A stretch of 64,000 nucleotides of DNA from Azospirillum melinis (GTDB lineage Bacteria; Pseudomonadota; Alphaproteobacteria; Azospirillales; Azospirillaceae). The notes under the pieces were generated by a model, which saw nothing but the letters and a program-made list of their open reading frames with translations, made no database searches and was not told the DNA's origin. The DNA lies in the NCBI RefSeq assembly GCF_013340935.1, contig NZ_WHOS01000032.1, forward strand, positions 16,998-80,997. The letters are read 5' to 3'. This document shows, in pieces, positions 9,517 through 18,619 of this stretch (its first letter is position 1; each line of letters opens with the position of its first letter). A program made the translations under genes and the position numbers.

Positions 9517-10595
9517 ATGGAACGCAAGACGATAACGATACACGGCGGATCAAGTAAAAATGGATCGACGGCAATCCAAAGTTATATGGTTATGGATATG
9601 AAGCGCCTTCGTGCCGCCTCCATATCGCCAGCTATCTTGACTCGCGAGATCTATAAATCTGAAATGAGATTGGAAGATCTTGAGAGGTGCATCGATATTG
9701 GAAACGTAGATAATGGTTCTGTTGAGGATTATACAGCCTCATTTGAAATTCCTTATGAAATCTATAAGAGGCTTAGAGCTTCCCGTGACTATCGGTCATT
9801 GCGGCTCTTTGCGGGTATTCTTGAAAGAAAAATACACAATCTAACAGAAAAATTTGACCATATAATTGTTTCTGCGGAAGGATTTGAGGCATCCATCGTT
9901 CTCAAGGATGTTTTTTTCTTAAATTTTTGCGCATCCTCGCGGCATCATATAATGTAAACGTTGTTTTCTACTATCCAAACATTGTTGAGCATTCTTTGAA
10001 GTCATGGCTCCAGTGGGGCTGGATTGAGCAAGAGTCGCTCTCAACATGGATACGGAAGTACCTCCAGCCAACCCCAGCTATGGATTTTTTCCGCGGCTTG
10101 GAAAAATCATACTGGGGGAATCTGCTGGCAATAGAAGATTGGAAAAATTTCTGGCTCTCGCAAAGCTCGATAAAATTTACACTCGAGGAAAATGTCCGAG
10201 ATACAGTTTCGGATTTTTACGAAATTATAGGGCTGCCAGTTCCTGAAGTTCCCAGCGTAATGCCACCACAATTTATCAATGTCGGCTGGCCGAAAGGTCT
10301 AATTTCTGCGTTTCCACTTTTCTGGAAATTTATTGGCCAAGATGCGATAAGGTGCGAGGTAATCAGGCAATTTCTTATAGACAAGTCTGGAAAAAGTGAC
10401 TCTATTTCCAATAAATGTTATAATGACTTGGTTGGAAAAGTTCGGGATATATTTTTCTCAGAGGAAGGTGAACGTCGGGATCAGTCCGCTGATGAGCTTA
10501 ATGTGTTCATAGAGAATGATCGAAGCGTAGACGAGGTGGTCACATACCTTTCTGAGGCGCTGTACTATTACCATGATCTTCATTTGAGCAAGTAA
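9517..10595 (+). pseudogene. sulfotransferase-like gene interrupted by a frameshift in a T7 tract
   Basis: Two overlapping frames, 9517-9957 and 9927-10595, join into one protein of about 359 aa. The N-terminal ITIHGGSSKNGSTAIQ resembles the PAPS-binding P-loop of bacterial sulfotransferase-like proteins. The second half continues FLRILAASYNVNVVFYYP and has an acidic, aromatic-rich C-terminus. At 9911-9917 there are seven T residues; eight would keep the frame through DVFF-LKFLRIL. The zero-frame codons GTT TTT TTC give the heptamer T TTT TTC (9912-9918), a classic -1 slippery pattern, so the full protein could still arise by frameshifting. The gene is strikingly AT-rich against its neighbours, a sign of transfer. 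The substrate (a surface glycan?) is unknown and the family call is moderate. Confidence 0.6.
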
Positions 10596-10948
10596 AGATC
10601 ACAGCGATTGTTCGACCGGCTCTGGGACTGCAACCGCTTCATCGCTGTCGTCTCTCAACTCATGAGGATGCCTGAACTCACTGACTCAGCCTTACAGTGT
10701 CAGGGGTGGCTTGGCCAGGATATCTGGACTTTGTAACCTTCGTGCCTCCTCCTCTGCGGGAATCGGGTTCAGATGGCCGGTGGCGCCTGTGATGAGAATC
10801 CTCATGCGGCGATGGCGCCACTCCTTCCGCATCATCGGACAGTGCTGAGAAAATCATCCCCGTCAATCATCCGTCGTTTCGGGAAAGTCGGGATGCTATG
10901 GCGCAACCGCCGGAAAGGCGCAATGCCAGCGGTTGCCACCGGTCCACA
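10596..10948. other. non-coding stretch with a nested hairpin
   Basis: No gene is supported. A two-level inverted repeat is present: outer GTGGCGCC (10780-10787) with GGCGCCAC (10814-10821), inner ATGAG (10792-10796) with CTCAT (10801-10805). It may be a structural end of a lost mobile element. Composition returns to GC-rich from about 10740. Confidence 0.4.
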
Positions 10949-11223
10949 TCACGTATGGCGCACACTTTCCAGAACCGCGACGCTTTCATGCAGTTGCTGG
11001 ACCGCGCGTACCAGCAGCGCCTCAGCTCCTGATAGCGCAGCCCATAGCCGCCGCTTTCGGGGTCGTGGATGATGCAAGCATAGTCCTGTCCGGTCCTCTC
11101 CACGGCATCCCGGACCTGACGGGCGCCGAAGCCGGTGTGCAGGCGGCGGTGGAGGCGCTGGACCGCCGGCTGGACGATGGTCTCCACCTCCACCTCGTCG
11201 AACACGGGGACCGTCTGGGTCAC
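10949..11223 (-). pseudogene. fragment of a tail-fibre-type S74 chaperone domain
   Basis: Read from 11223 downward, the frame gives RRLHTGFGARQVRDAVERTG, then YACIIHDPESGGYGLRYQEL. After a frame change it continues LLVRAVQQLHESVAVLE. This matches the shape of the intramolecular chaperone (peptidase S74) domain at the C-terminus of phage tail spikes and related fibres: GFIAQEV-like start, YGLRYQEL, then the LLVRAVQEL-x-x-x-V-x-x-LE helix. Only this end is left. The upstream side is cut off by the IS66 fragment. Homology is inferred by eye. Confidence 0.45.
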
Positions 11224-11273
11224 CGGTGCCCCGGAGGGAGTGATTGCTCACCCGGGTGGCGGCAGCTGAGCCG

Positions 11274-11630
11274 TTAAGCGACGGCGAAGGTGCCGTCGAC
11301 AAGATCGCGGATGGCGGTCCAGGCGGACTGGCCTTGGCGGCGCGCGGTTCCAGTGACGGAGCGATAGCCGGCGTGAATACCCGGCCCCCACTCGGCCCGG
11401 AAGCCGTTGGTGACCTTGCGGAAGATCACGGACGGGCGGATTTCCTGCTCGCTGCCGTTGTTGGTGGGCGGCACGCGGCGGTCGCTGAGGAAGACGAAGA
11501 ACTTGCCGCGCCACGCCTTGACTTGGCGCTGCAACTCACGTCCGGCTGGATGGGCGGCGGGCACACCGAGCAGGGCATCCAGGCGGCGTTCGGCCTTGTA
11601 AAGGCCGAATGAAGTTTGGTTCTCCCGCAC
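11274..11630 (-). pseudogene. IS66-family transposase, C-terminal fragment
   Basis: About 118 codons of the DDE transposase of IS66 (TnpC type). The C-terminal landmarks are PTNNGSEQEIRP (with the catalytic Glu), FRKVTNGFRAEWG and SVTGTARRQG. The intact protein is about 500 aa, so more than three quarters is missing. The 5' side ends where the ISL3 remnant starts at about 11640. Confidence 0.8.
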
Positions 11631-11648
11631 TTTGCGTGAAGGCTCCGC

Positions 11649-13161
11649 TCACGCTGCATATAGCGTGCGGCTACGCAGGAGTTCGAAGTCGGCTCGGCCG
11701 TACATGGTGCGCTTGATGGTCTTCAGTCGGTTGATCCGCCCCTCGACCGGGCCGGTCGACCAGGGCGTCTCCAGTGCCGCCCGCACGGCCGCCAAGTCCT
11801 TCCGGAGCCCGGACGCGAAGCCCTCCAACGGTGTCCCGGCGGCGGCCGCCAGCCAATCGTCGAGGGTGCCCGTCCCTTGCTTGCGCACCAGCGCGGCGAA
11901 GCCGTGCGCGAGATTGCGCATGTCGCTGAGCGCGGGGACATCGGCCAGCAGCGTGTCTACGAACACCCGGTCAGCCTCCGCCAGATCCTTCCGGTCGGCT
12001 TGCAGAAGGCGCGCCACGCCCCGGATGGACGGAGGCTTCCATCTGTCCGTTTTCGAGGGTCCGGCGTCCAGCGGATCCGAGGACCTCCGGCGCCGAATTG
12101 CGGCCCACGCCCGCACCGTTGATCGGCCGCCGGTGAAACCCCGGCCGCCGATCTCACGCCACAGCGCGGTGGCGTTTCGCTGACCTTCGGCCCAGCGGTG
12201 CTCCAAGTGCTCGAGGTACGGCGCGAGGCCCCCCCCCCGCCGCCTGATGGGCGAGCCCAGGTGCCGGGGCCGCCGTCACGCAGCCAAGCACGCACCGTCT
12301 TGCGATCCAGGGCGCAGCTCCGGGCAATCGCACTGACCGTGGCGCCGGCGTCCGCTAGCCGTCGGACCTCCGCGTAGCGGGCGAGACGGGGAGCGTGCGT
12401 GGCCACCTTCCTCACGTCCCGTGCCGACGGCTTTGCGGGCGCCCGAGTAACCGGAGGTGCGCCTGCCGATGCGCAAGGAGTCGCGGCGCGTCGGACAGCA
12501 GCGTGGTGGGCGCCGATCGCCGCGCACACGGCGTCACCGAGATTGCGCAGGAGATGCCACCGGTCTGCGACATGGACCGCACTCGCTGCGCCCTGGCGGG
12601 CGCCGTCGGCATATACGTCGGCCCGGTCGCGAACAATCACCTCGACCCCAGGGTGCGCGCGCAGCCATGCGGCGAAACTGGAGGCGTCCCGATCCGGCAG
12701 TAGGTCCACCAGGTCGCCACGCTCGAGGTCAACCAGGATGGTCCCATAGCGATGGCCCTTGCGCCACGCCCACTCGCCCACCCCCAGCACCCGAGGCGCA
12801 GGGGTGTCGATGCGTAGCGCGGTGGTGGCGAGCCGCAGGAGGGTGTCGGCAGAGACCGGCATGGCAAGGCGCTGGACGAGTCGCCCGCCGGCTTCGCCGC
12901 CCAGGGCGAGGGCAATGTGGCGCTGAATATCAACGAGGCGCTCGGAGCGCCGGGCGGAGGGCTGTACAATCCCCGGCAGCCGTTCGGTGAAGGTGCGCTT
13001 CGGGCAACTGGCCTCTCGGCACAAGAACCGGCGTGCTTGGAGGCGGAGAATTACCGGCCGGCCTTGCCATGGCAGATCGGCCAACCGGCGCTCATAACGG
13101 CTGTACACGCGCGATGAAGGCGCGTGGCAACGTGGGCACGGGACTGACGAGCGTCGAGGGC
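11649..13161 (-). pseudogene. ISL3-family transposase, frameshifted and 5'-truncated
   Basis: Read on the minus strand: a zinc-finger start (CPRCHAPSSRVYSRY with a later C-x4-C pair), WRKGHRYGTILVDLE of the DDE core, VHVADRWHLLRNL, a helix-turn-helix insert, and the C-terminal WSTGPVEGRINRLKTIKR. The frame breaks at a run of ten C (12229-12238; G on the coding strand): upstream residues are in one frame and GLAPYLEHLEHRWAEGQR is in another. The aspartate expected in GVDEWAWRKG is Gly (codon 12776-12778), so catalysis should be lost in any case. The 5' end is replaced by the IS21 left end at about 13162. The right terminal repeat is probably near 11620-11645. Confidence 0.8.
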
Positions 13162-13234
13162 TGTCAGGCGACCCGTCAAACTGCCCCCCTGGCGCCATGA
13201 GGAATTGCCCCCTTGAGAGAAGGGGACTTGAGGG

Positions 13235-14539
13235 ATGGCGAGCTTGAACGAGGCTATTCCGCGGGGCTGTGAACCGCGGAGGGACGTGATGAAGGCGCCG
13301 GATGATGTGTTGGCGATGCTGAAGCTGAAGGCGCTGGGCTGGGGCGTGAAGCGGATTGCGGCGGAACTGGGCTGCTCCAAGCACACGGTGAAACGGTGGC
13401 TTGGTCTGGGAGGCTGGCGTCCATGCGCGTCGCCCTCGCGCTCAAAGCGGCTGGATGAACATGGCGATTGGCTGGCCGATCGGTTCCGGCGGCATGCTGG
13501 CAACGCCGACGTGATCCGGCAGGAACTGGTGCGGGAGAAAGGGATCGCGGTCAGCCTGCGCACGGTGGAGCGGGCGGTGGCGCCGCTACGCCGGGAACTG
13601 GTCGCCCAGGCGCGGGCGACGGTGCGTTTCGAGACGCGGCCGGGCGAGCAGATGCAGATCGTCTTCGGCGTCCGGCGCATCGAGATCGGCGGGGTGACGA
13701 CGATGGTGTTCGTGTTCGTAGCGACGCTGGGCTTTTCCCGCCGGCTGCATGTGCGGGCCTACGGGCATGAGAAGCAGGACAGCTGGTTCGACGGCCTGGA
13801 AAGCGCCTTCCGGGCCTTCGGCGGTGTGCCCGAGGAGGTCCTGCTCGACAATGCGCGGGCGCTGGTCCTGTACCACGACGCGGCCAGCCGGGAGGTGGTT
13901 CTGCACCCGCGCCTGCACGCCTTCGCCCGGCACTGGGGTTTCCGGGTGCGGGCCTGCGCGCCATACCGGGCGCGCACCAAGGGCAAGGACGAGCGTGGCG
14001 TCGGCTACGTCAAGCGCAACGCCATCGCCGGCCGGTCCTTTGCGACCTGGGCGGAGTTGGAAGCGCATCTGGAGGCCTGGACGAGGGACATCGCCGATCA
14101 GCGGTGTCACGGCACGACCGGTGAAGCACCGATCGAGCGTTACCGGCGGGAAGAAACCCAGGCGCTGAAACCGCTGGCCGGCATCCAGCCCTTCACCACG
14201 GCGCGCGACCTGGTTCGCCGGGTCGGCACGGACTGCGCGGTGGAGGTGGACGGCAACGCCTATTCGGTGCCCTGGCGGCTGATCGGCGAGCGGGTCCGGG
14301 TGATGGTGGAAGCCGGCACGGTGCGGATTCTCCATGCCGGCCGCGAGGTGGCGATCCATGCCGAGTTGAAGGGGCGGCACGGGCGCTCGATGCAGGATGC
14401 CCATCTGGTCGGCGTCGCCGGGGCGGACGGCCGCCCGGTCCGCGTCGTCCGGCCCGAGGACGACGGCGCGGTGGCAGCGGTGCCGGCGCTGTTGCGCCCG
14501 CTGGCCGAATACGAAGCCGTGGCCGGGGGAGGTTTCTGA
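13235..14539 (+). CDS. istA: IS21-family transposase IstA (catalytic Asp replaced)
   Basis: 434 aa. It has an N-terminal helix-turn-helix (GVKRIAAELGCSKHTVKRWL), a DDE integrase core and a C-terminal beta domain (VEVDGNAYSVPWRLIGERV). The core motif normally read as QIDFG here reads QIVFG: codon 13661-13663 is GTC, Val143. The second Asp (EEVLLDNARAL) and the Glu (GKDERGVGYVKRN) are present. Loss of the first catalytic Asp should inactivate transposition. The stop overlaps the istB start (TGATG), the usual istA-istB coupling. Confidence 0.88.
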   Translation: MASLNEAIPRGCEPRRDVMKAPDDVLAMLKLKALGWGVKRIAAELGCSKHTVKRWLGLGGWRPCASPSRSKRLDEHGDWLADRFRRHAGNADVIRQELVREKGIAVSLRTVERAVAPLRRELVAQARATVRFETRPGEQMQIVFGVRRIEIGGVTTMVFVFVATLGFSRRLHVRAYGHEKQDSWFDGLESAFRAFGGVPEEVLLDNARALVLYHDAASREVVLHPRLHAFARHWGFRVRACAPYRARTKGKDERGVGYVKRNAIAGRSFATWAELEAHLEAWTRDIADQRCHGTTGEAPIERYRREETQALKPLAGIQPFTTARDLVRRVGTDCAVEVDGNAYSVPWRLIGERVRVMVEAGTVRILHAGREVAIHAELKGRHGRSMQDAHLVGVAGADGRPVRVVRPEDDGAVAAVPALLRPLAEYEAVAGGGF

Positions 14540-14790
14540 TGACCGACCATGATCATCTGATCGCCATGCTGAACCGGTTGAAGCTGACGGCCTTGCGCGA
14601 CCAGCTTGACAGTCTGATCGACGAGGCCGGGCGGCGGGAACTGACGATCCGCGAGTCCTTGGCGTTGTTTTGCGAGCGGGAGATCGCCCGACGCGACCAG
14701 CGCCGCATCGACATGGGCTTCGGGCTGGCCCGCTTCCCCTTCGTGCGGGAGTTGGCCGGCTTCGACTTCGCCGCCCAACCCTCGCTATAA
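14539..14790 (+). pseudogene. istB: IS21 helper ATPase IstB, truncated after 83 codons
   Basis: The N-terminus of IstB is clear (MLNRLKLTALRDQLDSL, RRIDMGFGLARFPFVREL, GFDFAAQPS), but the frame ends before the Walker A motif. About 170 residues of the usual 250 are absent, so no ATPase can be made. Confidence 0.85.
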
Positions 14791-14799
14791 GGTGCCGGG

Positions 14800-14824
14800 C
14801 GGGGAAAGGCTTTCCCATCCCCGC
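14800..14824. terminator. hairpin downstream of a minus-strand glycosyltransferase gene
   Basis: GCGGGGAAAG and CTTTCCCATCCCCGC form a bulged stem just beyond the 3' end of the gene at 14835-16820. Terminator function is inferred from its place. Confidence 0.4.
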
Positions 14825-14834
14825 TCCGCTGCCT

Positions 14835-16820
14835 TCAGCCTGACGGCAGTATAAAGCCCTGAGGCGGGCGGCCGGCGCTGTGCAGCGACCACATGACCTG
14901 ATAGGCGCGTTCCAGGTTGCGGGTGAAGCGGTGGCTGTCGAACAGCGGCGCCGTCATCCGCCCATCCTCCAGCCGCTTGCGGAAACCGGCCCGGCGGGCG
15001 GGATCGCCGGCAAGCGCCACCGCCAGATCCTCGTACTCGGCCAGCGACTGCGTCACCGTGTCGGGCAGCCCCGCAGCATTCAGCAGGCTGGCCGCCACCC
15101 GCGAGGCGAAGGTTCCGCCCAGGCAGGTGACCACCGGACAGCCCGCCCACAGCGCGTCGCTGGTGGTGGTGTGGCCGGTGTAGGGCAGGGTGTCGAGCGC
15201 CAGATCGGCGATGCGGTAGCGGGCGATGTGGTCGGCCAGCGGGCGGGGCGGGGCAAAGACCAGGCGGGCCGGATCGACCCCTTGGGCCTGCGCCGCGGTC
15301 TTCAGGTTGCCGGCCGCCAGCGGGTTGGCTTCGAACAGCCACAGCACCGAACCCGGTACGCGCTTCAGGATGCGCATCCAAAAGCCGAACATGGTGGGGC
15401 TGATCTTGTAGGCGGTGTTGAAGGCGGCGAAGATGACACCCGTCTCCGGCAGGCCGCACTGGCTGCGCGACGGGACGCTGTCGGGCAGCGGCCGGCGCCG
15501 GTCGTTGATCTGGTAGGCGTCCGGCAGCAGCACCAGCCGCTCGGCATAGAAGAGCTGGTGCTGCGGCGGGGTGACGAAGCGGTCGCCGATCACGTAATCC
15601 ATGTGCGGGCAGCCGATGGTCCCGGGATAGCCCAGGTAGCTGACCTCGACCGGCGCCAGCCGGCGCGACAGCAGGTCGAGCCGGGTCTGCTTCGTGTAGC
15701 CCTTCAGGTCGATCATGATGTCGACGCCGTCGTCGGCCATGCAGCGGGCGATGGCGTCGAGCGGTACGCTGCGGATGTCGCGGAAGCGGTCGAAGGCCTT
15801 CACCAGCCGCTGGCGCATCGCGCTGCCGTCGTCCGGGCCGTAGGAATAGGCCAGCACCTCGAACCGCTCGCGGTCGTGCAGCTCGAACAGCTCGGCCGCC
15901 AGGAAGGCGGTGGCATGCTCGTGGAAGTCGGCGGAGACATAGGCGATGCGCAGCCGCCCGCCTGGCGACGGGAGGCGCGGCTGCAGGGACGCGACGGAGG
16001 GGCGCTTGACCACCCGGTCGAAGAACAGGCGGGCGGAGCGGTCCTGCTGGGCCGGTGTGGTCTCGATCGAGAGGGCGGCCAGCGGGATGACGACGCCCCC
16101 GTCCTGATCGATGATCTCCCTCACCCGGCCGCAGAGCCGGTCATAATCGTCCCAGTCGCACAGCGTCTGCATCAGGTACAGATGGTAGCACAGCGCCTCG
16201 GTCTTGGCCGGGGACAGCGCCACCGCACGGCTATAGGCGGCCTTCGCTTCCGACAGCCTGCCCAGCTCGCGCAGGGTATGGGCATGGCCCAGCATCGCTT
16301 CGGCATGGCCGGGCTCCACGACCAGCGCCCGGCGCAGCGCCCGGTCGGCCTCGGCCACGCGATGGCTCTCGCGCAGGGCCACGCCCAGATTGGCGGCGGC
16401 GAGCGCGCTGATGGGATTGAGCCGGAGCGCACGGGCGAAATCGATCGACGCTCCGTTGCGGTCGCCCAGCGCCAGCCGGGCCGAGCCGCGGTTCACATAG
16501 GCCTCCGGCGTGGAGGGCGAGAGCTGGACGCAGCGGTCATGGGCCGCCAATGCCTCGGCCATGCGGCCCAGCGACTGGAGCACGGTGCCGAGATTGCCGT
16601 GGCTGTCGGGCAGGTCCGGGCGCATGGCGATCGCCTGGCGCAGGATTGCCTCCGCCTCCTGCGCCCGGTTCTGCATCATCACCGTCACGCCCAGAAGCTG
16701 GGCGACCTCGCCCGTTCCGGGGGCGGCCTGCAGAATGGCGCGGCACAGCCCTTCGGCCTCCGCCATCCGGCCTGCGCGGAAATGCGTCAGCGCCGCCTGC
16801 AGCGCTTCGTTCAGCGTCAT
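14835..16820 (-). CDS. TPR-containing SPINDLY/OGT-like glycosyltransferase
   Basis: 661 aa from the ATG at 16820, whose ATGA overlaps the stop of the upstream gene. The open frame continues to 17240, but that part is a shadow of the neighbour. About seven TPRs (residues 5-240) are followed by a GT41-type half with YVSADFHEHATAFLAAEL (active-site His region), YLGYPGTIG, FAAFNTAYKISP (UDP-binding Lys) and PYTGHTTTSDALWAGCPVVT. It is likely a cytoplasmic protein or peptide O-glycosyltransferase using a UDP-sugar. It is translationally coupled to the TPR/GT9-like gene upstream, so the two probably act in the same pathway. The target is unknown. Confidence 0.88.
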   Translation of the reverse strand: MTLNEALQAALTHFRAGRMAEAEGLCRAILQAAPGTGEVAQLLGVTVMMQNRAQEAEAILRQAIAMRPDLPDSHGNLGTVLQSLGRMAEALAAHDRCVQLSPSTPEAYVNRGSARLALGDRNGASIDFARALRLNPISALAAANLGVALRESHRVAEADRALRRALVVEPGHAEAMLGHAHTLRELGRLSEAKAAYSRAVALSPAKTEALCYHLYLMQTLCDWDDYDRLCGRVREIIDQDGGVVIPLAALSIETTPAQQDRSARLFFDRVVKRPSVASLQPRLPSPGGRLRIAYVSADFHEHATAFLAAELFELHDRERFEVLAYSYGPDDGSAMRQRLVKAFDRFRDIRSVPLDAIARCMADDGVDIMIDLKGYTKQTRLDLLSRRLAPVEVSYLGYPGTIGCPHMDYVIGDRFVTPPQHQLFYAERLVLLPDAYQINDRRRPLPDSVPSRSQCGLPETGVIFAAFNTAYKISPTMFGFWMRILKRVPGSVLWLFEANPLAAGNLKTAAQAQGVDPARLVFAPPRPLADHIARYRIADLALDTLPYTGHTTTSDALWAGCPVVTCLGGTFASRVAASLLNAAGLPDTVTQSLAEYEDLAVALAGDPARRAGFRKRLEDGRMTAPLFDSHRFTRNLERAYQVMWSLHSAGRPPQGFILPSG

Positions 16821-18370
16821 CGCCCAGCCCCTCCGGCGACCCGCGCGGCGGCTTCCGCCGCCACGTCCGCCGTCACCCTGCCCATCACCTCGGCCCAGTC
16901 GTTGGATCTCGCCTGACGGAACAGGCGCATGGTCGGATACCAGGGGCTGTCGAGCCGGTCGCGCATCCACCGCCAGTCGGCGAACCATTTCAGCACCACC
17001 CAGGTCGGCCGCCCCATGGCGCCGGCAAGATGGCAGACCGAGGTGTCGCACGAGACGATCAGGTCCAGGTTGGCCATCACCGCGGCGGTGTCGAGGAAGG
17101 CATCCGGACCGGCGTCGAAATCCGCCCCCAGCTCCGTCACCGCCACGCGGTCGCGCAGCCGCGCCAGATGGTCCAGGCCCGACACCTTCTGCAGGCTGTA
17201 GAGCCGGACGCCCGGCAGCCGCGCCATCGCCTCGAAACACTCCAGCGGGATCGACTTGCCGGTCTCGTTGCCGTGCCAGTTGATGCCGACGCGCAAGGCC
17301 GGGCGGCTGCCGCCCTCCAGCCGGTCCAGCCGGTCCGCCCAGCGGGCCGCCAGCGGCGGTTCCGCCCGCAGATAGGGCACGCCGCCCGGAACGGTGTCCG
17401 GCGTGGTCCCCAGCCGGTGCATCAGGCTCATCAGCGAGATGTAATAATCATAAGGCGGCAGCGGTTCGCCGAAGGCGAACAGCCCGTCCAGGTCCGGCGC
17501 GGTCGACAGCACCCGCTTCAGCGTCGGCTGGCATTCGTAGAGCACCCGCGCGCCCATGCGCTTCAGCACGCCGGCATAGCGGATGTACTGGAAGGAATCG
17601 CCCAGCCCCTGTTCGTAATGCACCAGCAGGGTCCGGCCCTCCAGCGGCTGGCCCTGCCACAGCGTGCCCGGCATGTTGCGCTTGCGCCAGACCGGCTGTT
17701 CCAGCCGGCCCTCATAGGCGACGGTGCCGTTGGCGTAGTCGCCGGCCATCAGCAGGCAGGTGCCGAGATTCTTGCGGTATTCCGGCTTGCCGACGGCGAT
17801 GGCGAGCGCCCGGCGGTAGTTCAGCGCCGCGTCATGCGGAGACCCCAGGCTGAGGCTGACCGCGCCCAGATTGTTGTGGTTGACCGCGACGTCCGGCTCG
17901 ACGGCAAGCGCCAGCCGGTAGACGGCGCGCGCCCGTTCCCCGTCGCCGGTGAACATGAACAGGTTGCCGAGCGTCAGCAGCGCCCCCGGATAGTCCGGCT
18001 GCAGCCGCGCCAGCTCGCGGCAGGCGACCAGCGCATGATCGAGGTTGCGCCGGTCGAGCAGGATGCTGCCCAACGCATTCAGAACGTCCGGATAGGCGGG
18101 GCGCAGGCGCAATGCCTGGCGCAGCGGCTCCATCGCCTCGTCCGGCCGGCCGGCGGCCCGCAGCGACAGACCGAGATTGCCGTGCAGGTTGGCGATGTCG
18201 GGATGCTCGTCGGCCAGTCGGCTGAAGGTCGCGGCGGCCTCGTCGAAACGGCCGTCCCGGAACAGGGCGGCGCCCCCGTTGAAGGCCTCGACGAAGGCCG
18301 GTGAGAACTCGGAAATGGCAACCCCCAACGCTTCAGACCCCAACGCTTGGCCTCTGACGCTCGATCGCAC
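16817..18370 (-). CDS. TPR protein with GT9/heptosyltransferase-like C-terminal domain
   Basis: About 517 aa (GTG at 18370; another GTG at 18322 fits VAISEFSP better and would give about 500 aa). Residues 20-210 are TPRs (NLHGNLGLSLRAAGRPDEA and similar). The C-terminal half has VGINWHGNETGKSIPLE, LYSLQK and MANLDLIVSCDTSVCHLAGAMGRPTW, the D-T-S/T-x-x-x-H-L-A-G-A signature typical of glycosyltransferase-9-like domains in TPR proteins. It overlaps the next gene by 4 bp. It is likely part of a protein or surface glycosylation pathway with that gene; donor and acceptor are unknown. Confidence 0.85.
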   Translation of the reverse strand: MRSSVRGQALGSEALGVAISEFSPAFVEAFNGGAALFRDGRFDEAAATFSRLADEHPDIANLHGNLGLSLRAAGRPDEAMEPLRQALRLRPAYPDVLNALGSILLDRRNLDHALVACRELARLQPDYPGALLTLGNLFMFTGDGERARAVYRLALAVEPDVAVNHNNLGAVSLSLGSPHDAALNYRRALAIAVGKPEYRKNLGTCLLMAGDYANGTVAYEGRLEQPVWRKRNMPGTLWQGQPLEGRTLLVHYEQGLGDSFQYIRYAGVLKRMGARVLYECQPTLKRVLSTAPDLDGLFAFGEPLPPYDYYISLMSLMHRLGTTPDTVPGGVPYLRAEPPLAARWADRLDRLEGGSRPALRVGINWHGNETGKSIPLECFEAMARLPGVRLYSLQKVSGLDHLARLRDRVAVTELGADFDAGPDAFLDTAAVMANLDLIVSCDTSVCHLAGAMGRPTWVVLKWFADWRWMRDRLDSPWYPTMRLFRQARSNDWAEVMGRVTADVAAEAAARVAGGAGR

Positions 18371-18497
18371 CGATGACCGGCGGCGCGGATCGATTGTCGC
18401 ACGGACCCGCGGCTTCTTAACCCAAGACCCCGGCCATCAGCAATAAAGCGCTGCCTCTTGCACGTCTTTGATCTACCCCCTGCGGCGGCCGGGACCT

Positions 18498-18609
18498 TAC
18501 CTCTGTGATCTCCGGCCGATCGCCGCCCAAGAGATCTCGGTGACCCTGGCGAGCCGCACGTCTTCCAGCCCGGCGCCCGTCATCAGCGCTTTCCCCTCGT
18601 CGCGGCGCT
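18498..18609 (-). pseudogene. 3' remnant of a SAM-dependent methyltransferase gene
   Basis: The minus strand reads RRDEGKALMTGAGLEDVRLA, then RVTEISWAAIGRRSQR and a TAA at 18498-18500. It matches the C-terminus of the complete methyltransferase at 45280-46113 (RRDEVEALMTGAGLEDVQLA, WVNEISWAAIGAK) almost residue for residue but ends differently. Everything upstream of the RRDE block is replaced by the conjugative element. The 93-bp core is one of the two flanking direct repeats. Confidence 0.8.
18516..18608. repeat. left imperfect direct repeat flanking the conjugative element
   Basis: 93 bp with about 84 identical positions to 45308-45400 in the same orientation (I count nine mismatches and no gaps). 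Both copies encode the C-terminus of the same methyltransferase family. Beyond GCGGCGC at 18608 the two loci diverge at once. Confidence 0.8.
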
Positions 18610-18619
18610 GAACTGGGGA

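Larger units (their letters stand above)
13162..14790 (+). mobile_element. IS21-family element, right part deleted
   Basis: The left end is placed at TGTCAGGCGACC (13162), followed by the two related blocks CAAACTGCCCCC (about 13178) and GGAATTGCCCCC (about 13201), typical of the repeated terminal sites of IS21 elements. istA is full length and istB is cut after 83 codons, so the right end is missing. The element is inserted in the 5' part of the ISL3 transposase. Confidence 0.65.
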
